DNA of 64,000 bases, taken from positions 1,513,843 to 1,577,842 of the forward strand of contig NZ_QHLY01000012.1 of the NCBI RefSeq assembly GCF_003185895.1, given 5' to 3'. A program made the translations under genes and the position numbers. Shown piece by piece: positions 1 to 7,081 of this stretch. A model generated the notes under the pieces. It ran no database searches, was not told the origin of the DNA, and worked only from the letters and a program-made list of their open reading frames with translations. Origin of the DNA: Cryobacterium arcticum. Lineage in GTDB: Bacteria > Actinomycetota > Actinomycetes > Actinomycetales > Microbacteriaceae. Numbering within the stretch: the first letter of the stretch is position 1; each line of letters starts with the position of its first letter.

Positions 1-279
1 ACCGACCTGCTCTCCGCCCTGGCCGAGCCCGACGACGATGACGACGCGATCGCCGCGTGCACGGCCGACCTGGAAATTGTGCCCCCGCTCTGGCTCGTCG
101 ACGAGGCCGGCCAAGCGATCAACGCGCGCTATCCGGTGGATGTGTGCGGGAAGACCAAGCCCGGCGTGCGCGACGCTCTCGTCGCGCTTCCGGTACTGGA
201 CAGCACAACGCTGCAGCGCACAGAGGTTCACCCAGTCCCGGCACCCGACAACGCACCGACCTCCCCGTCCACTCCCTGA
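1..279 (+). CDS. Hypothetical protein, C-terminal part only
   Basis: The reading frame is open from the first base and ends at a TGA at 277-279, so only the last 92 residues are present. An acidic stretch (PDDDDDA) is followed by LWLVDEAGQAINARYPVD and then CGKTKPGVRDALVALPV, and the tail is rich in Pro, Thr and Ser. I do not recognise a named domain. Secreted or lipoprotein-like hypothetical proteins of Microbacteriaceae carry a similar CG-KP-V segment, but that is a recollection rather than something checked. The N-terminus lies outside the window, so localisation cannot be judged. Confidence 0.6.
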   Translation, partial: TDLLSALAEPDDDDDAIAACTADLEIVPPLWLVDEAGQAINARYPVDVCGKTKPGVRDALVALPVLDSTTLQRTEVHPVPAPDNAPTSPSTP

Positions 280-363
280 GCTGATCAGGCTCCCCGGCCT
301 CGCCGACACCGCAAGCCGGCGTCATTCGTGCGCCCCAAAATCAAATCTTCTCTTCCCTCCTGG

Positions 364-401
364 TATAGCGCTGCTATAGTAATCCGTATAGCACCGCTAT
401 A
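364..401. promoter_or_regulatory. Twin palindromic operator upstream of the SDR gene
   Basis: Two near-identical palindromes of the form TATAGC-N3-GCTATA lie at 364-378 and 387-401, 23 bp apart start to start, 42 bp before the SDR start codon. Two copies spaced by about two helical turns is a typical layout for a dimeric repressor binding cooperatively. The TetR gene at 2321 is the nearest candidate regulator (inference). Confidence 0.6.
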
Positions 402-442
402 GAAGGCTTCGGCCGTGATCCACCGACAGAAAAGGGAACTCG

Positions 443-1246
443 ATGAGCACGATCTTCATTACCGGCGCCTCCTCCGGCATGGGCAGGGCAACCGCACTAC
501 TCTTCGCGGAGAAGGGCTGGCAGGTCGTTGCCGCCTCGCGCAGCATCGGCACCGACAGCGAACTTGCCGCATTGCACAACGTCGAGACGGTGACGCTCGA
601 CGTGACCGACCCTCGGCAGATCCGCACGGTGGTGGCCGACGTGCTGTCTCGCTTCGACGTCGACGTGCTCTTCAACAACGCCGGCGCCGTGCTCTTCGGG
701 CCGGTGGAGGAATACACCGACGAACAGCTCGACGGCCAACTCGCCACGAATCTCCTCGGCCCGATCCGCGTCAGCCAGGCGTTCCTGCCGCACTTCCGGG
801 AGCGACGCGGCGGCACGATCATCAACACCACGTCGCTCACGGCAATGCTTCCGGCACCGTTCATGTCCGTCTACTCCGCGGCCAAGGCCGGACTCGAGCG
901 CTGGAGCTTCGGGGTGAACCTCGAACTCAACGAGTTCAACATCCGCGTCAAGACGATCGTGCCCGGCATCGTCGCCACCAACCTCATGGGTGCCGGCACC
1001 GTTGTGCAGAGCGACGCCTACGCGGCGCACCTGGGACAGGTCTTCGCTGCCTTCGGCGACCCGGCCACCGCCGAGCTGTTCTCCACAGCCGAAGGGACCG
1101 CTGCCGTAGTCTTCGGCGCCGCCACCGACGGAACCACGCGTGTGCGCTACCTCACCGACGCCACTGCGAAGGAATACGTGGCGATGATGGTCGGCTTCGG
1201 CGAAGAGACCACGCAGGCATTCGCGTCGACAGTGATGTTCGGTTGA
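443..1246 (+). CDS. SDR family NAD(P)-dependent oxidoreductase
   Basis: A 267-residue classical short-chain dehydrogenase/reductase. It has the cofactor motif TGASSGMG (residues 7-14), NNAG (78-81) and a catalytic Ser-Tyr-Lys set with SLT near 131 and YSAAK (Tyr144, Lys148). Length is normal for a cytosolic classical SDR. The start is fixed by AAAGGGAA about 6 bases upstream. The stop is followed after 2 bases by the GTG of an esterase gene, so the two are probably co-transcribed. The promoter region carries two copies of a TATAGC palindrome, which suggests tight repression, possibly by the TetR regulator downstream. The substrate cannot be read from the sequence; a lipophilic alcohol, ketone or ester intermediate would fit the esterase partner (inference). 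Confidence 0.9.
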   Translation: MSTIFITGASSGMGRATALLFAEKGWQVVAASRSIGTDSELAALHNVETVTLDVTDPRQIRTVVADVLSRFDVDVLFNNAGAVLFGPVEEYTDEQLDGQLATNLLGPIRVSQAFLPHFRERRGGTIINTTSLTAMLPAPFMSVYSAAKAGLERWSFGVNLELNEFNIRVKTIVPGIVATNLMGAGTVVQSDAYAAHLGQVFAAFGDPATAELFSTAEGTAAVVFGAATDGTTRVRYLTDATAKEYVAMMVGFGEETTQAFASTVMFG

Positions 1247-1248
1247 TC

Positions 1249-2195
1249 GTGGCCGTTTTTCACAGCGACCTGAAAATGGCCCGCTTCCTTCCGCCCCTCG
1301 ACATCGGGCCGCGGATGGCGCGACTCGCGAACCGCATGCCGGTGCGCTCTCCCGCACCGCCACCCAACATGATCATTTCCGACCTGACGGTTCCCGGGCC
1401 TGAGGGCGCACCCGCCGTAGACGTTCGGATGTACCGGCCGGCGTCGGCGACGGGAGAGATCCCCGTGCTGGTGTGGATGCATGGCGGGGGCATGATTCTG
1501 GGAAACCATCTGTCGGAGGAGGACTCGAATGTGGCCTTCGCGCGGGAACTCGGAATCGCCGTCGTCTCGGTCAAGTACCGTCTGGCACCACAGTCGCCGG
1601 CGCCGGCCGCGGTGGAGGATTGCTATGCCGTGGTGGAGTGGCTCGTCGCCAACGCCCCCGACCTGGCCGTCGATCCGCAACGGATTGCCCTCGGTGGGGC
1701 GAGCGCGGGTGGCGGGCTGGCCGCCGCCACCGCGCTCCTAGCTCATGACCGCGGGCGCATCCACCCCGCGTTCCAGCTCCTGGTCTACCCCATGCTCGAC
1801 GACCGCACCGTTCTGCGCACGGATCTGGACACAACCCACGCCCGCTTCTGGCGCCCGAAGAGCAATCGATACGCCTGGAGCGCCTACCTCGGCGAGGAGC
1901 CTGGTGCAGTCGCTGTCTCCGACTACGCGGCGCCAGCTCGCCGCACCGACCTGTCGGGACTTCCTCCGGCCTGGATCGGCGTGGGCACCCTCGACCTGTT
2001 CCACGCCGAAGACGTCGACTATGCCGAGCGTCTTCGCCAAGCCGGCACATCCGTCGACCTGGTCGTCGTCGAGGGCGCCTTCCACGGTTCGACGTGCTGT
2101 TCAAGAAGAAGCCGGTGTCACGCCGCTTCTGGGAGGCGCAGCGCGATGCCCTCGCACACGCGCTCGTCGAAGCGAAGCCGGTGAGGCATCCATGA
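1249..2195 (+). pseudogene. HSL-type alpha/beta hydrolase (esterase), frameshifted near its 3' end
   Basis: This encodes a hormone-sensitive-lipase-family esterase with the oxyanion motif HGGG (residues 78-81 from the GTG start), YRLAPQ, the nucleophile elbow GASAGG (Ser152) and the late motif VEGAFHG with the catalytic His. Right after that His the frame breaks. The zero frame runs into a basic, cysteine-rich tail ending at 2184, while the +1 frame continues a normal family tail (FDVLFKKK, FWEAQRDALAHAL) to a TGA at 2193-2195. One base appears to be missing near 2087-2091, in a context where CACGGCTTC would be expected and CACGGTTC is seen. All catalytic residues precede the shift. It may be a recent pseudogene, a sequencing error, or a still active enzyme with an altered tail. 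The GTG start lies 2 bases after the SDR stop; an ATG at 1276 is the alternative. Confidence 0.8.
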
Positions 2196-2260
2196 CGCGC
2201 GGTTTGCGCCGGGCTCGGGTCATAATCGTCGCCGCCCAACGGACACTCGGTTGATCTCCG

Positions 2261-2309
2261 ATCTCAGGGGCGCCGTGCCACAGGTGCGCCGTCACGGCGC
2301 CCCTGAGAT
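2261..2309. promoter_or_regulatory. Perfect 17-bp inverted repeat before the TetR gene
   Basis: ATCTCAGGGGCGCCGTG (2261-2277) is repeated exactly as its reverse complement at 2293-2309, with a 15-base loop, and ends 11 bases before the TetR start codon. It could be an autoregulatory operator or a terminator for the SDR-esterase unit. There is no T tract, and the close distance to the ATG favours an operator or a leader hairpin. Confidence 0.55.
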
Positions 2310-2320
2310 AAGGTCGGGTC

Positions 2321-2884
2321 ATGTCGACGCGTGAGACCCTGATCAAGGCGGCTCTCACAGTTCTCGAACGAGAAGGCGCGGCGCAGTTCTCCACCCGGGC
2401 CGTCTGCGCCATCGCGAACGTGACGGCCCCCACCCTGTACCACCACTTCGGCAATGCGGACGGCCTGCTCAGCGCGGCCGTGGAAGAGGCCTTCCGGCAA
2501 TTCCTCCACGCCAAGCTGGCCGCCCCCGTCGCCACGGATCCGGAGGCGGCGCTTCGCGATGGATGGGATGACTATGTGCGCTTTGCCGCCGACCGTCCGC
2601 TGATCTACGCCGCGATGATGGCCCGCCTGTTTCAAGGTGTCGAGATCCTCGCCGCCCGACAGGCCTTCGCCATCGTGGCGGAACAGATCGCCGCACTCGA
2701 GACCGCCGGCAGGCTCCGGCTCCCTCCTGCAGAGGCGGTTCAACTGGCTTGGGCCTCCGTCAACTCGGCAGCGATGCTCCACGTCACGGCGGCACTACAC
2801 GTGTCGGACTACCTGGCCACACCGGAACCGAGCCTCATCGAGATGCTCCGCGAGCGCGCGCTCCGGGACCTTTGCGAGCCATAG
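2321..2884 (+). CDS. TetR/AcrR family transcriptional regulator
   Basis: A 187-residue one-component repressor. The N-terminal helix-turn-helix spans roughly residues 4-50 (TLIKAALTVLEREG, then FSTRAVCAIANVTAPTLYHHFGN), the standard TetR DNA-binding domain with the YHHF signature. The rest is the all-helical ligand and dimer domain. The gene follows the SDR-esterase pair on the same strand and begins 11 bases after a perfect 17-bp inverted repeat. It is the likeliest regulator of that pair and of itself, but its ligand is unknown. No strong Shine-Dalgarno is visible (AAGGTCGGGTC precedes the ATG). Confidence 0.9.
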   Translation: MSTRETLIKAALTVLEREGAAQFSTRAVCAIANVTAPTLYHHFGNADGLLSAAVEEAFRQFLHAKLAAPVATDPEAALRDGWDDYVRFAADRPLIYAAMMARLFQGVEILAARQAFAIVAEQIAALETAGRLRLPPAEAVQLAWASVNSAAMLHVTAALHVSDYLATPEPSLIEMLRERALRDLCEP

Positions 2885-3120
2885 CCCAAAGTCTTTTGTT
2901 GGAACGCGCGGGTCGCCCACCCGTCCACGAGGTCGAACCGCTCTCGCCAAGAGCGACGTCGCAAATCGCGCGCAGCCGCTCCGTACCCCCAAAACGGCCC
3001 AACCAGCCCCAATCGGCCTCCAGCTTCGGACGTTGCGGCATAGTGGAAAGCCAGCCGGGCCTGCGATTTGCCGGCACTGGGTGCAGGCCACGGGGTGGCA
3101 CTGCAGAATATCGGGGGCGC

Positions 3121-3471
3121 ATGTCTGCAGGGGGATCAGCCTGGACCGAGGCCACGTGGCAAGTGCGTGACGCAGCGATGGTGCCGTGCACCGCGGGCAT
3201 CCCGGTGAGAGAACTCACCGATTACGACGGCTCCTCCACGGATGCCGTGAAGGTCGGCACCATCAAACGGGCCAAGGGGCTGGAGTTCAAGCAGGTATTG
3301 CTCCCCTGGATCTCGGAGCGCCTGATGTCCCCGGCCATCACCGGAGCGGCGTGGACCGATTCCCAGATCGAACGCGACGAGCGCGACCGGCGCGAATTGT
3401 TCGTGGGTGTGACCCGGGCCCGCGACGGGGTGTTGGTCGGGTGGTTCGCGGCGCAAGGGGCAACGGCGTGA
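3121..3471 (+). pseudogene. C-terminal fragment of a UvrD/Rep-like superfamily I helicase
   Basis: Only the end of a UvrD-type helicase is present. The recognisable part begins near 3196 (GIPVRELTDYDG) and covers VKVGTIKRAKGLEFKQVLLP (motif V region) and RRELFVGVTRARDGV (motif VI with the arginine-finger region), about 90 residues of a protein normally over 600. No Walker A motif or other upstream helicase sequence is visible, and 2885-3120 has no clear coding content. An ATG at 3121 could start a 116-residue product, but it would lack ATPase motifs. The stop overlaps the GTG of the NERD gene, so the original helicase-NERD pair was probably an operon that lost most of its first gene. Confidence 0.75.
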
Positions 3472-4376
3472 GCGACGAAGCGATGCCGCCGCCGAACAGA
3501 ATGCGGCTGCGCTACGCAGGGCGATGCCGAGCCTGTGGGTCCGCAATACCCGCCGGAACCGTGGCGGTGTACCAGCGAGAGTCGAAGACCGTTACCTGCG
3601 TGGAATGCCCGCCCCACTCGACCCCGACCGCCTCGGTGGCCGCCAGCCCGGTGGCAGTTGCGTCTCCCGAGACGCTCACCGTCGTGGAGCTGGAACAAGA
3701 AACAGAACACCTCGAGGTCTTCACGGGAACCGCCGGCGCCTCCGCCAGGCGAGAACACCAACGGCGCAAAGAGAAGCGCGCCGCGGGCATCCGTGACAAA
3801 CACCCGCACCTGGGGAACCTGATACTCGCACTGTCCGATGATCCACAAAGCACTCAAGCCTGGGCCATCGGAGCGCGCGGAGAGGAAGTCCTCGGCCAAC
3901 GCCTCGACACACTCAGCGAACGTGGAGTCCACGTTCTGCACGACCGTCGCATCCCGGGTTCCAAAGCGAACATCGATCACATCGCCGTGACTGCAGCGGG
4001 GGTCTTCGTTATTGACGCCAAGAAGTATCAAGGTCGTCCGAACCGGAGAGTTGAAGGTGGACTCTTCAGTCCCCGAACAGAGAAACTTGTGGTCGGATCG
4101 CGGGACCGCACCAAGCAGGTCGCCGGAGTGCAGAACCAGGTCAGCCTCCTGAGGTCCGCGCTCAGAGATGCGGGCTGGGAAGAGATTCCCGTACACGGAA
4201 TGCTGTGTTTCGTTGGCGCCGACTGGCCCCTCATCGGTGGTGCCTTCGTCATCGACGGTGTGCGCGTCGTGTGGCCGAAGAAGGCCGTCGAGAACCTCCT
4301 GAAGCCCGGAACGCTGACCGAACAGACCGCGCGACTCGTTCATGGCCTGCTTGCGGCTTCGTTCCCACCCGCTTAG
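3468..4376 (+). CDS. NERD (nuclease-related) domain protein with N-terminal zinc ribbon
   Basis: A 302-residue protein. The N-terminus has two CxxC pairs (CRACG and CVEC) that should form a small zinc ribbon. A charged linker follows, then a NERD domain in the C-terminal half: AIGARGEEVLGQRLD, the DHIAVTAAGVFVIDAKKY core with the D-x(n)-D-A-K pattern of PD-(D/E)XK folds, and VHGMLCFV. NERD domains are predicted nucleases of DNA processing. The GTG start overlaps the TGA of the helicase fragment, and NERD genes next to or fused with UvrD-like helicases are a known combination. With its partner truncated, the protein may be orphaned. The specific substrate is unknown. Confidence 0.8.
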   Translation: MSDEAMPPPNRMRLRYAGRCRACGSAIPAGTVAVYQRESKTVTCVECPPHSTPTASVAASPVAVASPETLTVVELEQETEHLEVFTGTAGASARREHQRRKEKRAAGIRDKHPHLGNLILALSDDPQSTQAWAIGARGEEVLGQRLDTLSERGVHVLHDRRIPGSKANIDHIAVTAAGVFVIDAKKYQGRPNRRVEGGLFSPRTEKLVVGSRDRTKQVAGVQNQVSLLRSALRDAGWEEIPVHGMLCFVGADWPLIGGAFVIDGVRVVWPKKAVENLLKPGTLTEQTARLVHGLLAASFPPA

Positions 4377-4476
4377 TCGGGTGCAGAGCTCTAGCGAAAG
4401 CGGCCCTTCACGATTCAATCTCCTGTCCACGTTCCGACGGGATGGACGCGATACCCCCAGTAAAGAGGAGCACCGG

Positions 4477-4908
4477 ATGGCCGAGCAGTCCGCGCTGGCC
4501 GCGGCCTGCCACGAGTTCGCCGACTATGACTCCCTGCCGGGTGTGGTGAGCGCGGCACAACTCGCCGAGTCGCCGACCGAGTCAACGGACGCGCCGGTGC
4601 CGACGCCGTCAGTGCACGCCGTCGCGACGCCACACGTCGCAACCCCAGCGCAAGACGCGTCCAGCCCGGCCGCTCGCAAGGCCGCGACCGCGCTGCTCGT
4701 GAGGGCGATGGACCTGCTAGCCAAGAATGACCAGGACTGGCAGCATGCCTCCACCCTCAAGCAGCAGATGAAGCGGATGGACCCGTCCTTCCAGGAACGC
4801 ACCTTGGGATTCCGTCAGTTCTCGGATTTCCTCAAGTCCCGCCACGCGGCGATCGAGATTGACCAGAAGAGCCCGTCCAGCCCGATCCTGTTGCGCCTAC
4901 GGAACTGA
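4477..4908 (+). CDS. OST-HTH/LOTUS domain protein
   Basis: A 143-residue protein with a strong Shine-Dalgarno (AAAGAGGAG) 6 bases before the ATG. Residues 1-65 are Ala/Pro/Thr/Val-rich and look disordered. The C-terminal ~75 residues (ATALLVRAMDLLAKN, STLKQQMKRMDPSF, LGFRQFSDFLKSR) look like an OST-HTH (LOTUS) winged helix, an RNA-binding domain. In bacteria this domain usually sits at the C-terminus of NYN-domain (PIN-like) RNases. No NYN domain is present here, so this is either a free-standing RNA-binding protein or the shortened end of a NYN-OST-HTH protein. It lies between NERD and YhcG-like nuclease genes. Confidence 0.65.
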   Translation: MAEQSALAAACHEFADYDSLPGVVSAAQLAESPTESTDAPVPTPSVHAVATPHVATPAQDASSPAARKAATALLVRAMDLLAKNDQDWQHASTLKQQMKRMDPSFQERTLGFRQFSDFLKSRHAAIEIDQKSPSSPILLRLRN

Positions 4909-4965
4909 ACGCTCCGGAGCGACTGCACGCCTTCTGTACACCCACGGCTCTGAGTCTTGGTCGCG

Positions 4966-6033
4966 CTACCCGGCGTCTCCGCCAAGCTCCGCTTCCAACA
5001 CCTCGATCGAGGGCAGGCTGGAGGCGAACTCCTTCGGAAGCGAGTCGGAGATGGTACTCGTCCACTCCGCCACCCCGATCGGCGCCGAGGAGCTCCGCAG
5101 TGCATACTCTGCAACCACGTTGTTCTTCGTCTTGCACAGCAGCAGCCCGATGGCCGGCTGGTCGTCCGGCTGCGCTAGGAGCTCGTCCACCGCAGCCATG
5201 TACATTCCCAACTGACCGACGAAACCCGGATCGAACGGCGCGGCCTTCAACTCAATCACAACGTAACAGCGCAGCTTCAGGTGGTAGAACAACAGATCGG
5301 CAAAGAACTCGTCGCCACCGACTTCCAACCGCACTTGCTGCCCCACGAAGGCAAACCCCTGACCGAGCTCGAGCAGGAACTTCTGCACATGGGCAATCAG
5401 CTGCGTCTCCAATTCCCTCTCGTCTCTGCGGCCGGTCATCGCTACGAAGTCAAAGATGTAGGGATCCTTGGTCATCTGCTGTGCAAGGTCAGACTCCGCC
5501 GGTGGTAGTGTCGCCGCGAAGTTTGTCACTGCAGCACCAGAGCGTTCAAATAGCCGAGTGGCGATTTGGTGCACAAGAACATTGCGGGACCACCCTGCGT
5601 CGACGGCCACTGCGGCATACCAGAGCCGCGATTCAGCAGCGCCAAGCTTCTCAAGTAGGGCGACGTGGTGGTACCACGGCAATTGTGCAAGCGGCGCTTG
5701 CACAATTGCATTCCTCGGCCAGGCCTCAGCGAAAGCTCGCATGTATTTCAGATTGCGCGGCGAGAACCCCGTCGCCCCTGGGAACTCCTCTCGCAGGTCC
5801 ACGGAAAGCCGGTCGATGACGCGCGACCCCCAGCCTTCCTGCTCCTGGCGCTCAAGAATGTCACGACCAATGGCCCAGTAGGTGGCCACAAGATGCTGAT
5901 TAGCAGCAGTAATCGCCCGAGCTCTGCCGTCAACGACCCGCTGAGTGACGGATGCGAGCAAGTCCGGATACCACCGCGGCAGTGCAGACCGGGCGGGCGC
6001 AGCCGGAAAGTGAGCGGATTTATCTTCACGCAT
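4966..6033 (-). CDS. YhcG/DUF1016 family PD-(D/E)XK nuclease-domain protein
   Basis: A 355-residue protein. The N-terminal DUF1016 region is evident in AANQHLVATYWAIGRDI and GFSPRNLKYMRAFAEAWP. The C-terminal half carries a PD-(D/E)XK nuclease-like core: FAFVGQQVRLEVGGDEFFADLLFYH followed by CYVVIELKA, giving the D/E-x-K triad. YhcG proteins are often linked to restriction or DNA-repair loci. An upstream extension is open to 6135, but the start at 6033 fits better because the sequence before it looks non-coding. The gene is alone on the minus strand facing the OST-HTH gene. A perfect 14-bp inverted repeat lies inside the coding sequence at 5679-5709. Confidence 0.85.
   Translation of the reverse strand: MREDKSAHFPAAPARSALPRWYPDLLASVTQRVVDGRARAITAANQHLVATYWAIGRDILERQEQEGWGSRVIDRLSVDLREEFPGATGFSPRNLKYMRAFAEAWPRNAIVQAPLAQLPWYHHVALLEKLGAAESRLWYAAVAVDAGWSRNVLVHQIATRLFERSGAAVTNFAATLPPAESDLAQQMTKDPYIFDFVAMTGRRDERELETQLIAHVQKFLLELGQGFAFVGQQVRLEVGGDEFFADLLFYHLKLRCYVVIELKAAPFDPGFVGQLGMYMAAVDELLAQPDDQPAIGLLLCKTKNNVVAEYALRSSSAPIGVAEWTSTISDSLPKEFASSLPSIEVLEAELGGDAG
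5679..5709. repeat. Perfect 14-bp inverted repeat inside the YhcG-like gene
   Basis: GCAATTGTGCAAGC (5679-5692) and its exact reverse complement (5696-5709) are separated by three bases. It falls in the codons around NAIVQAPLAQLPW, so codon constraint does not obviously require it. It could form a hairpin in the mRNA. Confidence 0.7.
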
Positions 6034-6235
6034 GTGAGGAGCCTTTCGTCGATTCGACAGGCACGAGGGCTTCAGGATGCCGGGACCACCGACATTGATG
6101 GCGGGTAAAAATCTGGGTCGGCTGCGTCGCCGCACAGATGTCGTCTGCGTGAATGTAAGCCCAACGTCTCTGGAACGGGCCGGGCTTCGATTCCGATTAG
6201 CGCCTGTGCCAGATCTGGCCGACGAGCGCTCGAAT

Positions 6236-6802
6236 CTAGACGGCCCGAACGTCGAGCAGCACCTCGTTATGCCGCAGGAACGGGGGCTTGAGCGGCGGGT
6301 CGTACCGGGCGAACCGGGGGCCGCCCGTCTCCGTCAGCCCCTCCGCCGCCATTGCCGCGCGTAGCTCCTCGAGGTGCTTGGTGTAGCTCTCCTCGGTCCA
6401 GCGCCCTCGATAGCGGATGGCCGCCACTGTGCTTTCGGCAACCGTGCGCAGGTGAACCTCGGAGTTGGTCGGCCGCGGCGCGGTGTCTTCGGTGAGCCCC
6501 GCCGGCAGCACGAACCCTACCCGATGCGTGTTCTCGGCGGCGGAGCCGGTTTGCTGCACGACAGGGGCCGTCATCTCGATCTTCGTCGACGGGCCATCCT
6601 GAACCACCGGCGCCGTCATCGATACCTTGGTTCGGGATACGTTGTCACCGCTGATGTAGGCGAACAGGGATCGGAAGGCACGGTTACCGGCGTCCTCGAA
6701 CTCCCCGTCGACGACAACCTCCGCCAGCACATGCTCCGGGTACCGGCGCACCTCAAAGTCGTCGTAGCTCGACACCACCTCGTAGGGCTGCTGCTCGGTC
6801 AT
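6236..6802 (-). CDS. SOUL family heme-binding protein
   Basis: A 188-residue SOUL/HEBP-type protein. The N-terminal pattern PYEVVSSYDDFEVRRYPEH, with FEVRRYP, is the family hallmark. Further conserved pieces are NRAFRSLFAYISG, KVSMTAPVVQ and KIEMTAPVVQ (the repeated MTAPV), FVLPAGLTEDTAPRP, and the late RYRGRW motif. The length is typical of bacterial SOUL proteins. These bind heme or related tetrapyrroles, but their physiological role in bacteria is poorly known. There is no signal peptide. The gene is monocistronic, downstream of the PTS operon on the same strand and separated from it by a large GC-rich palindrome. Confidence 0.9.
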   Translation of the reverse strand: MTEQQPYEVVSSYDDFEVRRYPEHVLAEVVVDGEFEDAGNRAFRSLFAYISGDNVSRTKVSMTAPVVQDGPSTKIEMTAPVVQQTGSAAENTHRVGFVLPAGLTEDTAPRPTNSEVHLRTVAESTVAAIRYRGRWTEESYTKHLEELRAAMAAEGLTETGGPRFARYDPPLKPPFLRHNEVLLDVRAV

Positions 6803-6904
6803 CCCCCAACGGTACTCCGCCCCGTTGGACCAGGTCGGGTTCTAGCGCAGCGAGAATCAAGACGCCGCTTCGCGCCGGACACACCAGGCCGATCCGCGGG
6901 CGCC

Positions 6905-6944
6905 GCGCCGTTTCGCGGGTGGCGCGCCACCCGCGAAACGGCGC
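6905..6944 (-). terminator. 40-nt perfect palindrome downstream of the PTS operon
   Basis: The sequence is a gap-free perfect palindrome centred between 6924 and 6925 (central GGCGCGCC). It lies 137 bases beyond the stop of the minus-strand PTS IIC gene and 102 bases before the SOUL start. The hairpin would be very stable but lacks a T tract, as is common for actinobacterial terminators. A protein-binding site is the alternative. Confidence 0.55.
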
Positions 6945-7081
6945 CTTGCCCGCGTAACGCGTAGACCGAAGCAGGTTCGCACCCGAAACACCCCGCCCGC
7001 GCAAGGGCGCGCCCCGCACAACGCCAGAGGGCGACCCCGCACCGCGGAGCCGCCTTCTGGCGAGACGAACAACCGATCGAA

